NCBI GenBank assembly: GCA_013140775.1
Contig: JABFSA010000142.1
Location: 1-45,650, forward strand
Origin: Acidobacteriota bacterium
GTDB taxonomy: Bacteria; Acidobacteriota; Vicinamibacteria; Vicinamibacterales; UBA2999
DNA: 45,650 nt
Direction: 5' to 3'
Shown here piece after piece: positions 1-8,477 of the stretch. The translations under genes were made by a program, and so were the position numbers. Every line of letters starts with the position of its first letter. Within the stretch, counting starts at the first letter, position 1. The notes under the pieces were generated by a model. That model searched no databases. It had not been told where the DNA came from and saw only the letters and a list, made by a program, of their open reading frames with translations.

Positions 1-1
1 G

Positions 2-124
2 AAACCGTTCGTCTGGACCAAGAGCGCGGATGAAATCCTGGCGAGCATCGCGCGCTTTGCCCAGCGGACTGCCGATGCACGGGCCGCGCAACAAATTTCA
101 CGAACCATGGTTACGGGACACTAG
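2..124 (+). CDS. IS630-family transposase, C-terminal end (cut by window edge)
   Basis: An open frame enters from the left edge and stops at TAG 122-124, giving 40 residues. It starts KPFVWTKSADEIL, continues with an SIARFAQRT-like helix and ends ISRTMVTGH. This matches the usual end of IS630/Tc1-type transposases (KPFxWTKxADEIL...ISxTxH), which act by DDE strand transfer at TA targets. The DDE catalytic residues would lie outside the window, so intactness cannot be judged. Only 14 nt separate its stop from the GTG start of the next gene, so the element's terminal repeat must lie in or very near that gene's 5' end. Confidence 0.75.
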   Translation, partial: KPFVWTKSADEILASIARFAQRTADARAAQQISRTMVTGH

Positions 125-138
125 TTCCTGGCTGATAC

Positions 139-2802
139 GTGGCTGATTACCAAACTTCCGGCTCACTCTGGGGGGCGCTCTGCACAGTCGCCGCACGTAA
201 CCCCGACGTGGAGGCGATCCTCTCACCGGGCCGTCAGCCGCTGCGGTTCGGCGACCTGGGCGACCGTCTTCGCCGCGTCCGCGATGATCTCGCACGCCTC
301 GGCCTTGGTCGCGGCGATCGGATCGTCACAGTCCTGCGCCGCGGCCCCGAGACCGCTGTCTGTGCGGTCGGCCTGATGTCCAGCGCCATCTGTATTCCTC
401 TCAATCCGGACTTCAGCGAAACCGAACTGGAGAGCTACTTCAAACAGCTGCATGCCGACGCGGTCATCGTTCCGGAAGGTCATGGCCACGCTGCCCGCAG
501 CGCCGCGGCGGCTCTCGGAATACGTGTCGTCGAACTTGTCTCGAAGATGAGCGATCCCGCCGGAACGTTTTCGCTCGTCGGTCAGCTCCAGCCTGATGTC
601 CCCGAGCGAGTACCGAGCTGGAATGCCGACGAAGACGTGGCGCTGGTGCTGCTGACATCTGGATCCACGGCGCAGCCGAAGGCCGTGCCGCTGAGAGTCC
701 GCCATCTTGTGGCGTACGCACAGATCTCCGGGGAGCACTACGCGCTCGGACCACACGACCGTTGCCTGCACGTGATGCCGATGTTCCATGGGCACGGTCT
801 CAAGTCGTGTCTGATTGTGCCGCTCGCGAACGGCTGCGGAATCATCGCGGCACCGGAGTTCGATATTCCGACGTTTTTTCAGCAGATGAATGCACTGCGG
901 CCCACGTGGTACTCGGCCGCGTCCGCGATCCACCAATCGATCCTGGCGCGCATCGACGAATACCGCGAGGTCGCACGTGACGCGAAGCTCCGCTTCATTC
1001 GTTCGGGCTCTGGCCGCCTCGATCCCAAAGTCATGGCGGGGCTCGAAGAGGCGTTTGGCGCGCCGGTCGTCGAGCGGTACGGGATGTCCGAAACGGGCAA
1101 CCTTGCGGCGAACCCCCTGCCGCCGGAGATTCGAAAGCCGGGATCCGTGGGTCGCCTCGTCGGCAACGAAGTAGCCATCGTCGATGGGAACGGCACGGTC
1201 CTGGGTCCGAACACGGAGGGGGAAATCGTCGCCCGCGGACCGAGCGTGTTCGACGGCTATCTGGACAATCCGGAAGCCACTGCTGCCGCGTTTCTCAACG
1301 GCTGGTTTCGGACAGGCGACCTCGGGCGATTCGACGACGACGGCTATCTCATCATCACCGGCCGCCTCAAGGACGTCATCAATCGTGGAGGCGAGAAGAT
1401 CGGCACGGCCGAAGTCGAGGCAGCCCTTCTCCAGCATCCCGAAATCATCGAAGCACTGACGCAGCAGGAGGTGCAGGCGTTTGCGCGTGGGCAGCTCGTC
1501 GGCAGCAAGGTACCAAAACGCGTCTTCTTCCTACCATCGCTGCCCAAGAGCGCCACAAACAAGATCCGTCGAAGGGAGACCGCCGCACGGTGCCTCGAGC
1601 TGCTGAAGAGCGCACCGCTCGAACAGGACGCCGCACCATCCAGAGCATGGTCGCCGCTCGAGCGTGAGATTGCCGCAGGGTGGAAACGTGTCCTGGGGAT
1701 CGAGGAGATCGGCCTGGACGATGATTTCTTCATGATCGGCGGGGACTCCCTGCAGGCGAGCGAACTGTTCGCGCGTTTCCACCAGAACTACCGCATCGCG
1801 CTGAATCTCGGCCAGATCTTCGAGGAAGCATCCACGGTCGCGGGTATGGCCCGGCTGATCGAGCGGTCGCGCAGCGAACGATCGAAGGCACCCAGGGAAA
1901 CCGGTGGGATGGTCACGATTAAGGCCAGCGGCAACCGGTCTCCACTGTTTGTGGTACCCGGCACGACGGGCAACCCCGTTGGATTCATCCATCTCGCGCG
2001 GCTTCTGGACCCGCGTCAGCCCATGATCGGTATCGAGTCCAGAGGCATGGACGGCATCGAGACGCCGCTGACCCGCATGCAGGACGTGGCGGCCGACAAC
2101 GTCGCACGCATGCGGAAGATCCAGCCGCAGGGTCCCTACTTTCTCGCGGGCCAGTGCTTCGGCGGGCGCGTCGTGTACGAAATGGCCCGGCAACTGGAAG
2201 CTGCGGGCGAGCGCGTGGGCATGCTCTTCATGCTCGACGCGTCATCCCCGTTCTTCAACAGACAGGGTCAGCGCAGGGGCGAGCAGACGACAGTCCTGCG
2301 CCGTACATCACGGTGGGATTTTCTGACTCGCTACGTCCTCGACCGGATGAAGCGGCACGTCAACAGGTTCATGAGGCTGAAAGGCCCCGAGCGCAGAGCG
2401 TTCATCCGCGAAAAGTTCAGCGCGGCCAAAACCATCCTCCAGACGGGCGATCTCTTCAGGGGCGATCGTCGGCAGTTTGCCCGGCGGGCTGTGTATGCGG
2501 CCAACCTCAAGGTCGGCCGCAACTATGTGCCCGGTACCTTTGGAGGTCCGACAATCCTCTGTCTCACACGCGATCGCGAGATCAAAGGTCCGCGCAACTA
2601 CCGCCTCGACTGGCTCACGCTCGTGCCTCAAATCGGAGCCCCTGTCTACATGGGCGGCCGGGACTCCGGAGACATGCAGAACCCGCCATATGTCTACGAG
2701 CTTGCCGACCTCATCAACCGGGAGCTGGAGGCTGTTTACCACCTTCACGCTGCCGTCGCTCCAGCGTCAAGGCGTGCCGTGGCAAGCGTGGCTGTGGGCT
2801 GA
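139..2802 (+). CDS. NRPS-like protein: adenylation - carrier - thioesterase (A-T-TE)
   Basis: The 887-residue protein has an acyl-CoA-ligase-type adenylation domain (about 10-485): LLTSGSTAQPKAV at 171-183, MFHGHG at 215-220, RYGMSETG at 313-320, RTGDLGRF at 391-398 and LPKSATNKI at 468-476. A carrier domain follows with GGDSL (phosphopantetheine Ser537), then a thioesterase-like alpha/beta hydrolase (about 593-866). It should adenylate an acyl or aryl acid and load it on its own carrier. Three oddities are visible. The A-domain C-terminal lobe is about 30 residues short between HPEIIEAL (433-440) and the A10 motif. The thioesterase elbow is GQCFGG, with Cys673 in place of Ser. The expected C-terminal Gly-Gly-His is GGRDSGDM, without His. 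The last ~21 residues read a glycosyltransferase remnant out of frame. The GTG start lies 14 nt after the transposase stop, so transcription may come from the element. Confidence 0.88.
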   Translation: MADYQTSGSLWGALCTVAARNPDVEAILSPGRQPLRFGDLGDRLRRVRDDLARLGLGRGDRIVTVLRRGPETAVCAVGLMSSAICIPLNPDFSETELESYFKQLHADAVIVPEGHGHAARSAAAALGIRVVELVSKMSDPAGTFSLVGQLQPDVPERVPSWNADEDVALVLLTSGSTAQPKAVPLRVRHLVAYAQISGEHYALGPHDRCLHVMPMFHGHGLKSCLIVPLANGCGIIAAPEFDIPTFFQQMNALRPTWYSAASAIHQSILARIDEYREVARDAKLRFIRSGSGRLDPKVMAGLEEAFGAPVVERYGMSETGNLAANPLPPEIRKPGSVGRLVGNEVAIVDGNGTVLGPNTEGEIVARGPSVFDGYLDNPEATAAAFLNGWFRTGDLGRFDDDGYLIITGRLKDVINRGGEKIGTAEVEAALLQHPEIIEALTQQEVQAFARGQLVGSKVPKRVFFLPSLPKSATNKIRRRETAARCLELLKSAPLEQDAAPSRAWSPLEREIAAGWKRVLGIEEIGLDDDFFMIGGDSLQASELFARFHQNYRIALNLGQIFEEASTVAGMARLIERSRSERSKAPRETGGMVTIKASGNRSPLFVVPGTTGNPVGFIHLARLLDPRQPMIGIESRGMDGIETPLTRMQDVAADNVARMRKIQPQGPYFLAGQCFGGRVVYEMARQLEAAGERVGMLFMLDASSPFFNRQGQRRGEQTTVLRRTSRWDFLTRYVLDRMKRHVNRFMRLKGPERRAFIREKFSAAKTILQTGDLFRGDRRQFARRAVYAANLKVGRNYVPGTFGGPTILCLTRDREIKGPRNYRLDWLTLVPQIGAPVYMGGRDSGDMQNPPYVYELADLINRELEAVYHLHAAVAPASRRAVASVAVG

Positions 2803-3361
2803 CCCGGAACTGAGCGCGCTTCACGCCGAGCTGTCGATCCCCGATCCACGTGTCCGCTTCGTCTACGACCTCGACCAGGAGGCAAAAACGATCGCCGCCC
2901 CACACAGCGCGCAGAACTTCATCGTGGGACGCATCGACAGCGACGACATGCTGGGGCCGGAGGCCCTTGAAACTCTCGAGCGGGTCCAAGGCGTCGATGC
3001 CGCGAAACCGTACCTGCAGCTCTTCACCGGGTGCGCATTCGAAGAGGCGCGAAATCTCGTCCTCAACTGGCGGAATCCGTCGCCCGCGTTTGTGTTTCGT
3101 CCGGTCTCAGTAGCCGAGCTGACCGCCGGGTTTCCGTCGCTTGGTGGCAAACATTCACATGTCCACCGCGAGTCGGTGCACGTACACACACCGGCCCCGG
3201 CGTTCTGTGTCGTCCTCCACGGGACCAATCTGAGTAATTCCCCTCAGGAGTCTTTTGCGAAAGGCAGGGTGTCCCGCTCAGCGGAGCGAGACATCCGGGC
3301 GCGGTTCAATCTTCCCGACAGGCCAGGCGTTCTCGAGCGAGTCGCCCGGTTCTGGTCCTGA
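2726..3361 (+). pseudogene. 5'-truncated glycosyltransferase (putative rhamnosyltransferase family)
   Basis: The frame from about 2726 encodes WRLFTTFTLPSLQRQG, then a DSDDML motif and HGTNLSN near the C-terminus. These match the putative rhamnosyltransferase family (Rhamno_transf, PF11316): RlxLFexxxLPSlxxQ, RiDsDDxl and a late HGxNxSN. The first ~25 residues usual for the family are missing; that DNA instead encodes the 3' end of the A-T-TE gene in another frame. The remnant overlaps that gene by 77 nt. The only likely internal start is GTG 2774, without a clear ribosome-binding site, and it would lose the conserved LPSL segment. I read this as a deletion or recombination junction that left a non-functional gene; translation from 2774 cannot be excluded. 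Confidence 0.62.
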
Positions 3362-3413
3362 CGAATATCAATGCGTGAGGTGCGCTGAATCTGGAACGGG
3401 TGCGGCGGGCAAG

Positions 3414-3442
3414 GTGGGGCGGACAACACATGCCCGCCCCAC
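3414..3442. terminator. Hairpin between convergent genes
   Basis: A perfect 9-bp inverted repeat (gtggggcgg / ccgccccac) with an 11-nt loop lies between the glycosyltransferase remnant and the convergent gene ending at 3460. Neither side has a strong T tract. It may act as a bidirectional terminator; this rests on position and stem only. Confidence 0.35.
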
Positions 3443-3459
3443 ACCTGTGGAACCTGCCG

Positions 3460-4278
3460 CTACTTCTGGCCCTTCTGCTGTTCGTACAACGACCGGAGCT
3501 GCTCGACGTTCTCGTTGTTCGTGCAGAAGTTCTCGGACAGCCGTTCGTTCTTGGCCGAGAGTGACAGGGTCTCCCACGCGGACGTCCAGGGCTTGGTCAG
3601 CACCTTCGGATCCTCGATGGTGACCTGATACTCGAGATAGTTCATCGAAGGACGCCGGAGCCGCTCGATGACGTGCAGCTCCTCGCTGTGCATCCAGCCG
3701 TCACGAATCTGCGCGCGCGTATCGATTGAAATGGAATCGATGACCAGCGTGTCACCTTCCCACTTCGCCGTCTGGTCGCCATAAAAGAGCGGTTCGAGCT
3801 CTTCCTTGGGCGTGTGCGGGCGCCCGTCGATGTAGACGACGTTGTACCGGTTGTTGTTCTCGATCAGGTGCACGAACATCCCCGGCTTCATGACGATCTG
3901 ATGCGCGTAGGCGTTGTCGGTGAACATCCCCGGAGTGCCAACGGGTGTGCAATTGACGTTCGCGCTGCTGAGCTCCAGCTCGACGCGCGTCATCGCTTTG
4001 CGTTTCTCAGCTGCCCACGGCTGAAACGGGATCGGATCCTCGGCCGGTCCTCGTTCAGCGTCCACGCTCCAGGCGTTGGCCATCCCAGTCGGGCCGTCGA
4101 ACCACACGCCCGAAAAGTCAGGGTGACCGTCCGCCATGCGCGGCGTCGGGCCTCCCGGGGGCAATGGCACCGACTTGACGCTGCCACGCGCTTCGACGAA
4201 CTCCCGCTGTGGGGCCGCGGTCGTCGTGACCGACACCGCGCCCAGGGCTACAAGCGCCGCTACGACAAGGGTCTTCAC
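3460..4278 (-). CDS. Secreted protein of the DUF6152-partner family (WEGDTLVIDS type)
   Basis: The 272-residue protein has a Sec signal (VKTLVVAALVALGAV...A). It then shows GHPDFSGVW, a CTPVGTPGMF segment, YIDGRPHTPKEELEP, KWEGDTLVIDS and HVIERLRRP, and ends in a charged helix. These motifs define a widespread, functionally uncharacterised secreted family common in Acidobacteriota and Proteobacteria. Two paralogues lie at 18740 and 19719. The GTG start at 4278 was chosen because the signal peptide begins there and only one base separates it from the TAA of the upstream DUF6152 gene; an upstream extension of the frame would overlap that gene. The close spacing suggests co-translation and a shared periplasmic role. 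No catalytic residue can be named. Confidence 0.8.
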   Translation of the reverse strand: MKTLVVAALVALGAVSVTTTAAPQREFVEARGSVKSVPLPPGGPTPRMADGHPDFSGVWFDGPTGMANAWSVDAERGPAEDPIPFQPWAAEKRKAMTRVELELSSANVNCTPVGTPGMFTDNAYAHQIVMKPGMFVHLIENNNRYNVVYIDGRPHTPKEELEPLFYGDQTAKWEGDTLVIDSISIDTRAQIRDGWMHSEELHVIERLRRPSMNYLEYQVTIEDPKVLTKPWTSAWETLSLSAKNERLSENFCTNNENVEQLRSLYEQQKGQK

Positions 4279-4279
4279 G

Positions 4280-4699
4280 TTACTTCCAGATCTTGGTGCC
4301 GAAGATGCCTTCGACGTCCTGTCCGAGACGCTGAACCGTGCCGTCAGCGAGCTTGATGAACGAGGCCGCATAGCGGTTCTTCTCGCCGTTCCTCGATCCG
4401 CAGCCCCTGATGACCACTTCCTTGTTGAGGCTGGCATTGAGAACAGCCGGCGTGGCGCCGCCCCTTCTGAGATTCGACGTGGACGAGAGCTGGAACGTCG
4501 CCTCTTCGACACCGGAAGCGCCCTTCACGTTCATGAAGAGATACGCGTGGGGATTCTCGTAATTGACCTTCGTGAGGATGCCGGTCACATCGGTGCATGC
4601 CTTGGCATCGAACTCAACCGCGAAGGCATGATGGGCCGACGCTGGCGCCGCGGCCGCGGCGAGCAACAGTGCGAAACCGAGTCCACCTAAAACTCTCAT
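4280..4699 (-). CDS. DUF6152 family secreted protein
   Basis: The 139-residue protein begins with a clear signal peptide (MRVLGGLGFALLLAAA) cleaved before HHAFAVEF. The mature HH-AxxFD start, GILTKVNYENPHAYLF segment and closing GTxxRLGQ-like strands fit DUF6152, small exported proteins of unknown function often found with the partner family encoded immediately downstream. A good Shine-Dalgarno (aggaggt) sits 6 nt before the ATG. Compared with the second copy at 18319, the TNPH-like motif is ENPH and the C-terminal part diverges. The gene lies downstream of the Oar-like receptor on the same strand, so the three could share a transcript, although a repeat-filled gap of about 129 nt intervenes. 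Confidence 0.8.
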   Translation of the reverse strand: MRVLGGLGFALLLAAAAAPASAHHAFAVEFDAKACTDVTGILTKVNYENPHAYLFMNVKGASGVEEATFQLSSTSNLRRGGATPAVLNASLNKEVVIRGCGSRNGEKNRYAASFIKLADGTVQRLGQDVEGIFGTKIWK

Positions 4700-4716
4700 T
4701 GCGACTACCTCCTGTT

Positions 4717-4832
4717 GTAGCTACTAGCTGGTAGCGGGTAGCTGGTAGCTCGTAGCTGGTAGCAAGAACCACTGATGTTCTGCTACCGGCTACGGGCTGC
4801 GAGCTACTGGCTAGCGAACGGCTACCGACTAG
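4717..4832. repeat. TAGCTGGTAGC-type short repeat cluster
   Basis: The stretch between the receptor gene's stop and the DUF6152 start is filled with variants of tagctggtagc (three near-direct copies at about 4724-4764) and inverted forms such as gctaccggctac, ending at the receptor's stop codon. A related cluster lies at 31559-31592, also touching a stop codon. The sense is low complexity and partly self-complementary. It may serve as a 3' hairpin or a dispersed repeat; no coding signal is seen. Confidence 0.6.
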
Positions 4833-7800
4833 AAATCATATTTGAATCCGAACTGAATGATACGTGGCGCCCCGGCCTGCGTCGTGATCCGGCCGAAGGT
4901 GCCGGCGTTGAAGTTCACGTTGTAGTTCCCCGGGGTCGTCGTGGGATCACCCCAGTTGAAGTGGTTGAGCAGGTTGAAGGCCTCGATACGGACTTCGAAC
5001 CGCTGCGAGCCCGTGATGCCGATGAGCTTGGACACCGCCAGATCGACGTTCCAGTAGTTCGGGCCGAGGAGGGAGTTGCGCGGAAGGTCGCCAAGCGTGC
5101 CAGCGGCCGGCTGCGCGAACGCCGCACGGTTGAAGTAGTTGGTCAGAGTCTTTTCCTCGGCATAGAAATCGTCGCTGACCTTGTTCGGCCGCTGATTGCC
5201 GATGCCCGTGAACGCGTTGTCGATACCGCTGATGATGTTGAGCCGTCGGCCCGCCTGCGCGGTGAGGATCCCTGACAGTCTCCAGTGCGACAGGAGAGCG
5301 GTCATGGCGGGGCTGCCTGCTTCCGGCGTCTCATACCCCATCGTCAGCGTTGCCAGATGTCGCCGATCCTGATCGCAGTAGCCCTTGTCATAGGACGGGT
5401 CGTCCGGATTCACCAGCCCTCCGCTCGTCTGCGTGAAACGGCTGGTGGTGGCAATGCCATAGCAACGGCCCAGGGTGTAGTTGCCATTGACACTGATCCC
5501 AGTCGTGGAGCGGCGCTGCACCGTGAGCTTCAGGCCGCGATAGTTCTGATCGCCCACGTCCGTGTGGAGATCCAACCCGCCGATGAAGGCGGCTTCCGTC
5601 GGGTTCTGCTGATACAGCACCCGTCTGAAGTTCAGGTTGGCGTTGGTCGAGCACACCGGATACGTCACGCCATTCTTGAGCGTGCACGGTCCCAGCCCCA
5701 TGAAGATTCCGGGGTTCTGGGCAATCGGCGCCCACAGGCGGTCCGAGTAGCTCCCGAGGTAGCTGGCGCTGACGCCCCACTCCGTACCGAGCTGCTGCTC
5801 GACCGTGAAGTTCCACGACTGCACCCGGGGTGAGTTGATGGACGGGTCCATGGTGCCGAAGCCGCCAAAGGCCACATACGGCGTGTTGGGCCCGGTCACG
5901 ATGGGGTGCGGGTCGCCGCCCACGGCTCGGTACGGGTCGTCCAGCAGGCCCGGTGGGTCAACGATGGTGGACCGGTTGCCGAACGGTGGAGCGGACGAGT
6001 TGATGTTGTGGTACTCGCCCGACATGAAGTCGTAGCCCATCGAGTACGACGACCGCACGGCGAGACGACCGTCTCCGTGAACGTCCCACGCCACGCCCAG
6101 ACGGGGGGCCACGTTGAACCACTGAACATCGAGTCCCGTCTTTCCAGGTGGGAAGCCTTCATCCCCCGGATAGATCAGGCCGGCGGGCGCGTTGAGGAAC
6201 ACCTTGCTCTTGATCCCGCGCTGGAAGTTCTCCATCTTGAAGATCGCAATCGCGTCGTTCTCAACGTTCTGACCGAAGTAGGGCTCCCAGCGCATCCCGA
6301 TATTGACCGTCACGCGGTTTGTCGCGCGCCAGGAATCCTGCGCATACAGTCCCAGGTGCCAGTTGTTGACGATGACGCGGTTCGGACCACCGTGCTCGAC
6401 ACTGGTGACGCGGCCGACGAGCAGGTCAGCCAGCGGCAACCCCGTCGCCGAACCGTTGAAGATCCAGTTCCCGTTGGACCGCGAGGTGGAGGTCAGGTTG
6501 CCCTTGAAGTAGTTCAGGTTGGCGCCGAATCCGAACTGGTGATTACCCTGCACGACGGTCAGGTCCTCGGCCAGCTGATACGTGTCATTCAGGAACAACG
6601 CCTTCGCCGTGTTCGAGTCGTAGATCAGGAAACTCGGCAGGACGTTGACCGTCATGTAACCGGGAACGTACGAGTAGAGATTCGCCCCGATGTCCTTCGG
6701 TGAGAAGAAGGGCGTCTGGAAAATGTCCACCTTCCCCTTGTTGACCGCGAACCGAAGTGCGTTGACGACCGACGAGTTGAACACCGTCGTGGAGCCGAAG
6801 GTCGTCGAGTGCGACGCCATGTCGGAACCCTTGGAAGATGTCTTCAGAACGTTGTCGTCACCACCAGCGTACCCGGGCTCCTGTTTGAACGTGGTCAACA
6901 GGTATCGCCCGAAAAACGAATACTTGGTGCCGGTCTGATAGTCGATCCTCGCGAGGTACTGCGCTTCGTCGGAGTCTTCATTCGCTGAGTACGTGATCTG
7001 ACCGCACGGATCGGTCGTTTTCGGGAGACGGCGCGCAAGGTTCAATGCAGCCGGACTGAAGAGTGCAGGACTGATCGTGTTGTTCACGTACGGCGCGCGC
7101 AGGGCCACCTGCCGGCCACCGTTACACGCCGGAGACGTGAACGCCGTGAAATCACCTGCGAGCATCGCCGGGGTCGGTACCCACGCGATGTTTGCCGCCG
7201 GAGTCTTGCGCGTCGGGGTGCCCTGATACGCGCCGAAGAAGAAGATCCGATCTCGCAGGATCGGACCACCGAGCGTGCCGCCGAACTGGTTCCGCTTCAG
7301 GCCGTCGTTCTGACGCTCGCCATCTGCGCCAATTGACGCGAACGGACTCGTCGCGTTGAGCCGGTAGTCGCGCAGGAACTCGAACGCGTTGCCCGAGAAC
7401 CGATTGGTTCCCGATTTCGTCACCGCGTTGACCGCCGCCGCAGACTTGAATCCGTTCTGCGCCGAGAGGCCGCTCGTCGCCACGCGGAACTCCTGCAGCG
7501 CGTCCGGGAACGGCAACGGCAGGTTGACGTTCTCCTGCGGATTGTTGTGGGTGGCGCCGTCGAGCGTATAGCCAACGCCCGTCTCGAGGCCGCCTGCCAC
7601 GGCGATCTTCACGCCGCCAGGAATGACGCGGGTGGTCGCTCGGTCGGTCTGAACCGCGGCACCCGACAGCACCAGGAGGTCCGTCACCTGGCGGCCCTGG
7701 AGAGGCAGTTCAACGATCCGTTCCTGCTCGACCACCGAGCTGATACCCGCGCTCCGGACGTCAACAATCGGGGCGGCGGCTTCGACCGTCACCGTCTCCT

Positions 7801-8152
7801 CGAGCGATCCGAGCTCGAGGACAGCATTGACCGTGGGCGTGGCTCCGACGGTCAGCACAAGCCCGGTCTGCACGTAACTCTTGAATCCCTGAAGCGAAAC
7901 CTCCAGCCGGTACGGTCCCGTCGGCAGGTTCGAAATGATGTAGTTGCCGTCGCCATCCGTGGCAACGCTACGAACGAGCCCGGTGCCTGTCTGTGTCGCG
8001 GTCACCGTGACACCTGGCAGCACCGCGCCACTGGAATCGGTTACCCGGCCATTGAGCTCGGCCGTGGCCTGCGCCCACGCGGGGGCAGTGTAAGCGGGAA
8101 TAAGAAAGAGGGCGATTAGAGCAACGAAAACGGAACTTCCGACACGGGGCAT
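4829..8152 (-). CDS. Oar-like TonB-dependent receptor with carboxypeptidase-like N-terminal domain
   Basis: The protein has about 1107 residues. A signal peptide ends at PAWAQ. A CarboxypepD_reg-like beta-sandwich follows (ELNGRVTDSSGAVLPGVTV ... GNYIISNLPTG), then a plug region (ELPLQGRQVTDLLVLSG) and a long outer-membrane barrel ending in FGFKYDF, with the terminal Phe of barrel proteins. The family imports large substrates or acts in surface functions; the cargo is unknown here and no SusD-like partner is adjacent. The start at 8152 is preferred over the ATG at 8158 because aagga lies 6 nt upstream of the inner ATG. A strong promoter is visible upstream. It reads toward the DUF6152 pair on the same strand. 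Confidence 0.9.
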   Translation of the reverse strand: MPRVGSSVFVALIALFLIPAYTAPAWAQATAELNGRVTDSSGAVLPGVTVTATQTGTGLVRSVATDGDGNYIISNLPTGPYRLEVSLQGFKSYVQTGLVLTVGATPTVNAVLELGSLEETVTVEAAAPIVDVRSAGISSVVEQERIVELPLQGRQVTDLLVLSGAAVQTDRATTRVIPGGVKIAVAGGLETGVGYTLDGATHNNPQENVNLPLPFPDALQEFRVATSGLSAQNGFKSAAAVNAVTKSGTNRFSGNAFEFLRDYRLNATSPFASIGADGERQNDGLKRNQFGGTLGGPILRDRIFFFGAYQGTPTRKTPAANIAWVPTPAMLAGDFTAFTSPACNGGRQVALRAPYVNNTISPALFSPAALNLARRLPKTTDPCGQITYSANEDSDEAQYLARIDYQTGTKYSFFGRYLLTTFKQEPGYAGGDDNVLKTSSKGSDMASHSTTFGSTTVFNSSVVNALRFAVNKGKVDIFQTPFFSPKDIGANLYSYVPGYMTVNVLPSFLIYDSNTAKALFLNDTYQLAEDLTVVQGNHQFGFGANLNYFKGNLTSTSRSNGNWIFNGSATGLPLADLLVGRVTSVEHGGPNRVIVNNWHLGLYAQDSWRATNRVTVNIGMRWEPYFGQNVENDAIAIFKMENFQRGIKSKVFLNAPAGLIYPGDEGFPPGKTGLDVQWFNVAPRLGVAWDVHGDGRLAVRSSYSMGYDFMSGEYHNINSSAPPFGNRSTIVDPPGLLDDPYRAVGGDPHPIVTGPNTPYVAFGGFGTMDPSINSPRVQSWNFTVEQQLGTEWGVSASYLGSYSDRLWAPIAQNPGIFMGLGPCTLKNGVTYPVCSTNANLNFRRVLYQQNPTEAAFIGGLDLHTDVGDQNYRGLKLTVQRRSTTGISVNGNYTLGRCYGIATTSRFTQTSGGLVNPDDPSYDKGYCDQDRRHLATLTMGYETPEAGSPAMTALLSHWRLSGILTAQAGRRLNIISGIDNAFTGIGNQRPNKVSDDFYAEEKTLTNYFNRAAFAQPAAGTLGDLPRNSLLGPNYWNVDLAVSKLIGITGSQRFEVRIEAFNLLNHFNWGDPTTTPGNYNVNFNAGTFGRITTQAGAPRIIQFGFKYDF

Positions 8153-8215
8153 GAACATTCCTTCTCCGAGGGTGGGAGGCTACCCGAACGAAATCTCGCC
8201 GCGAACGAACCACGA

Positions 8216-8244
8216 AATCTAGCATCCGGCCCCAGGAGTGTCAA
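8216..8244 (-). promoter_or_regulatory. Sigma-70 type promoter of the Oar-like receptor
   Basis: On the minus strand a perfect TTGACA (8244-8239) is followed after exactly 17 nt by TAGATT (8221-8216), preceded by TGC as an extended -10. Transcription would begin near 8209, about 57 nt before the chosen start codon. The rest of the 319-nt gap up to the TPR gene (to 8477) shows two gagatttcgt direct repeats just downstream of the -10 and nothing else I can support. Confidence 0.6.
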
Positions 8245-8477
8245 TGCGCGACCGACCGGCTGTTGACTCAAAATCAGGCCGTTTCTGGCGAGATCTGCTC
8301 AGACAGCAAATAGCGATCGGGTGCTCTCAGCGGTGGCCGCGTCCGGCCGTGATGGAGGCGGGCGGCCGTTGGGTGCTGCGACTCCGTCGGAACTGTGCTG
8401 GCGCAGTGCGCCCAGATCATCCCAACGTGCGTCGGTGATCGAGGGGTCAACTCGCTCGACCAGAGGGTCGCGAGAGG

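Noticed and set aside
223..1437. 404-residue minus-strand frame
   Set aside because: Antisense to the adenylation domain; no family motif, typical of high-GC shadow frames.
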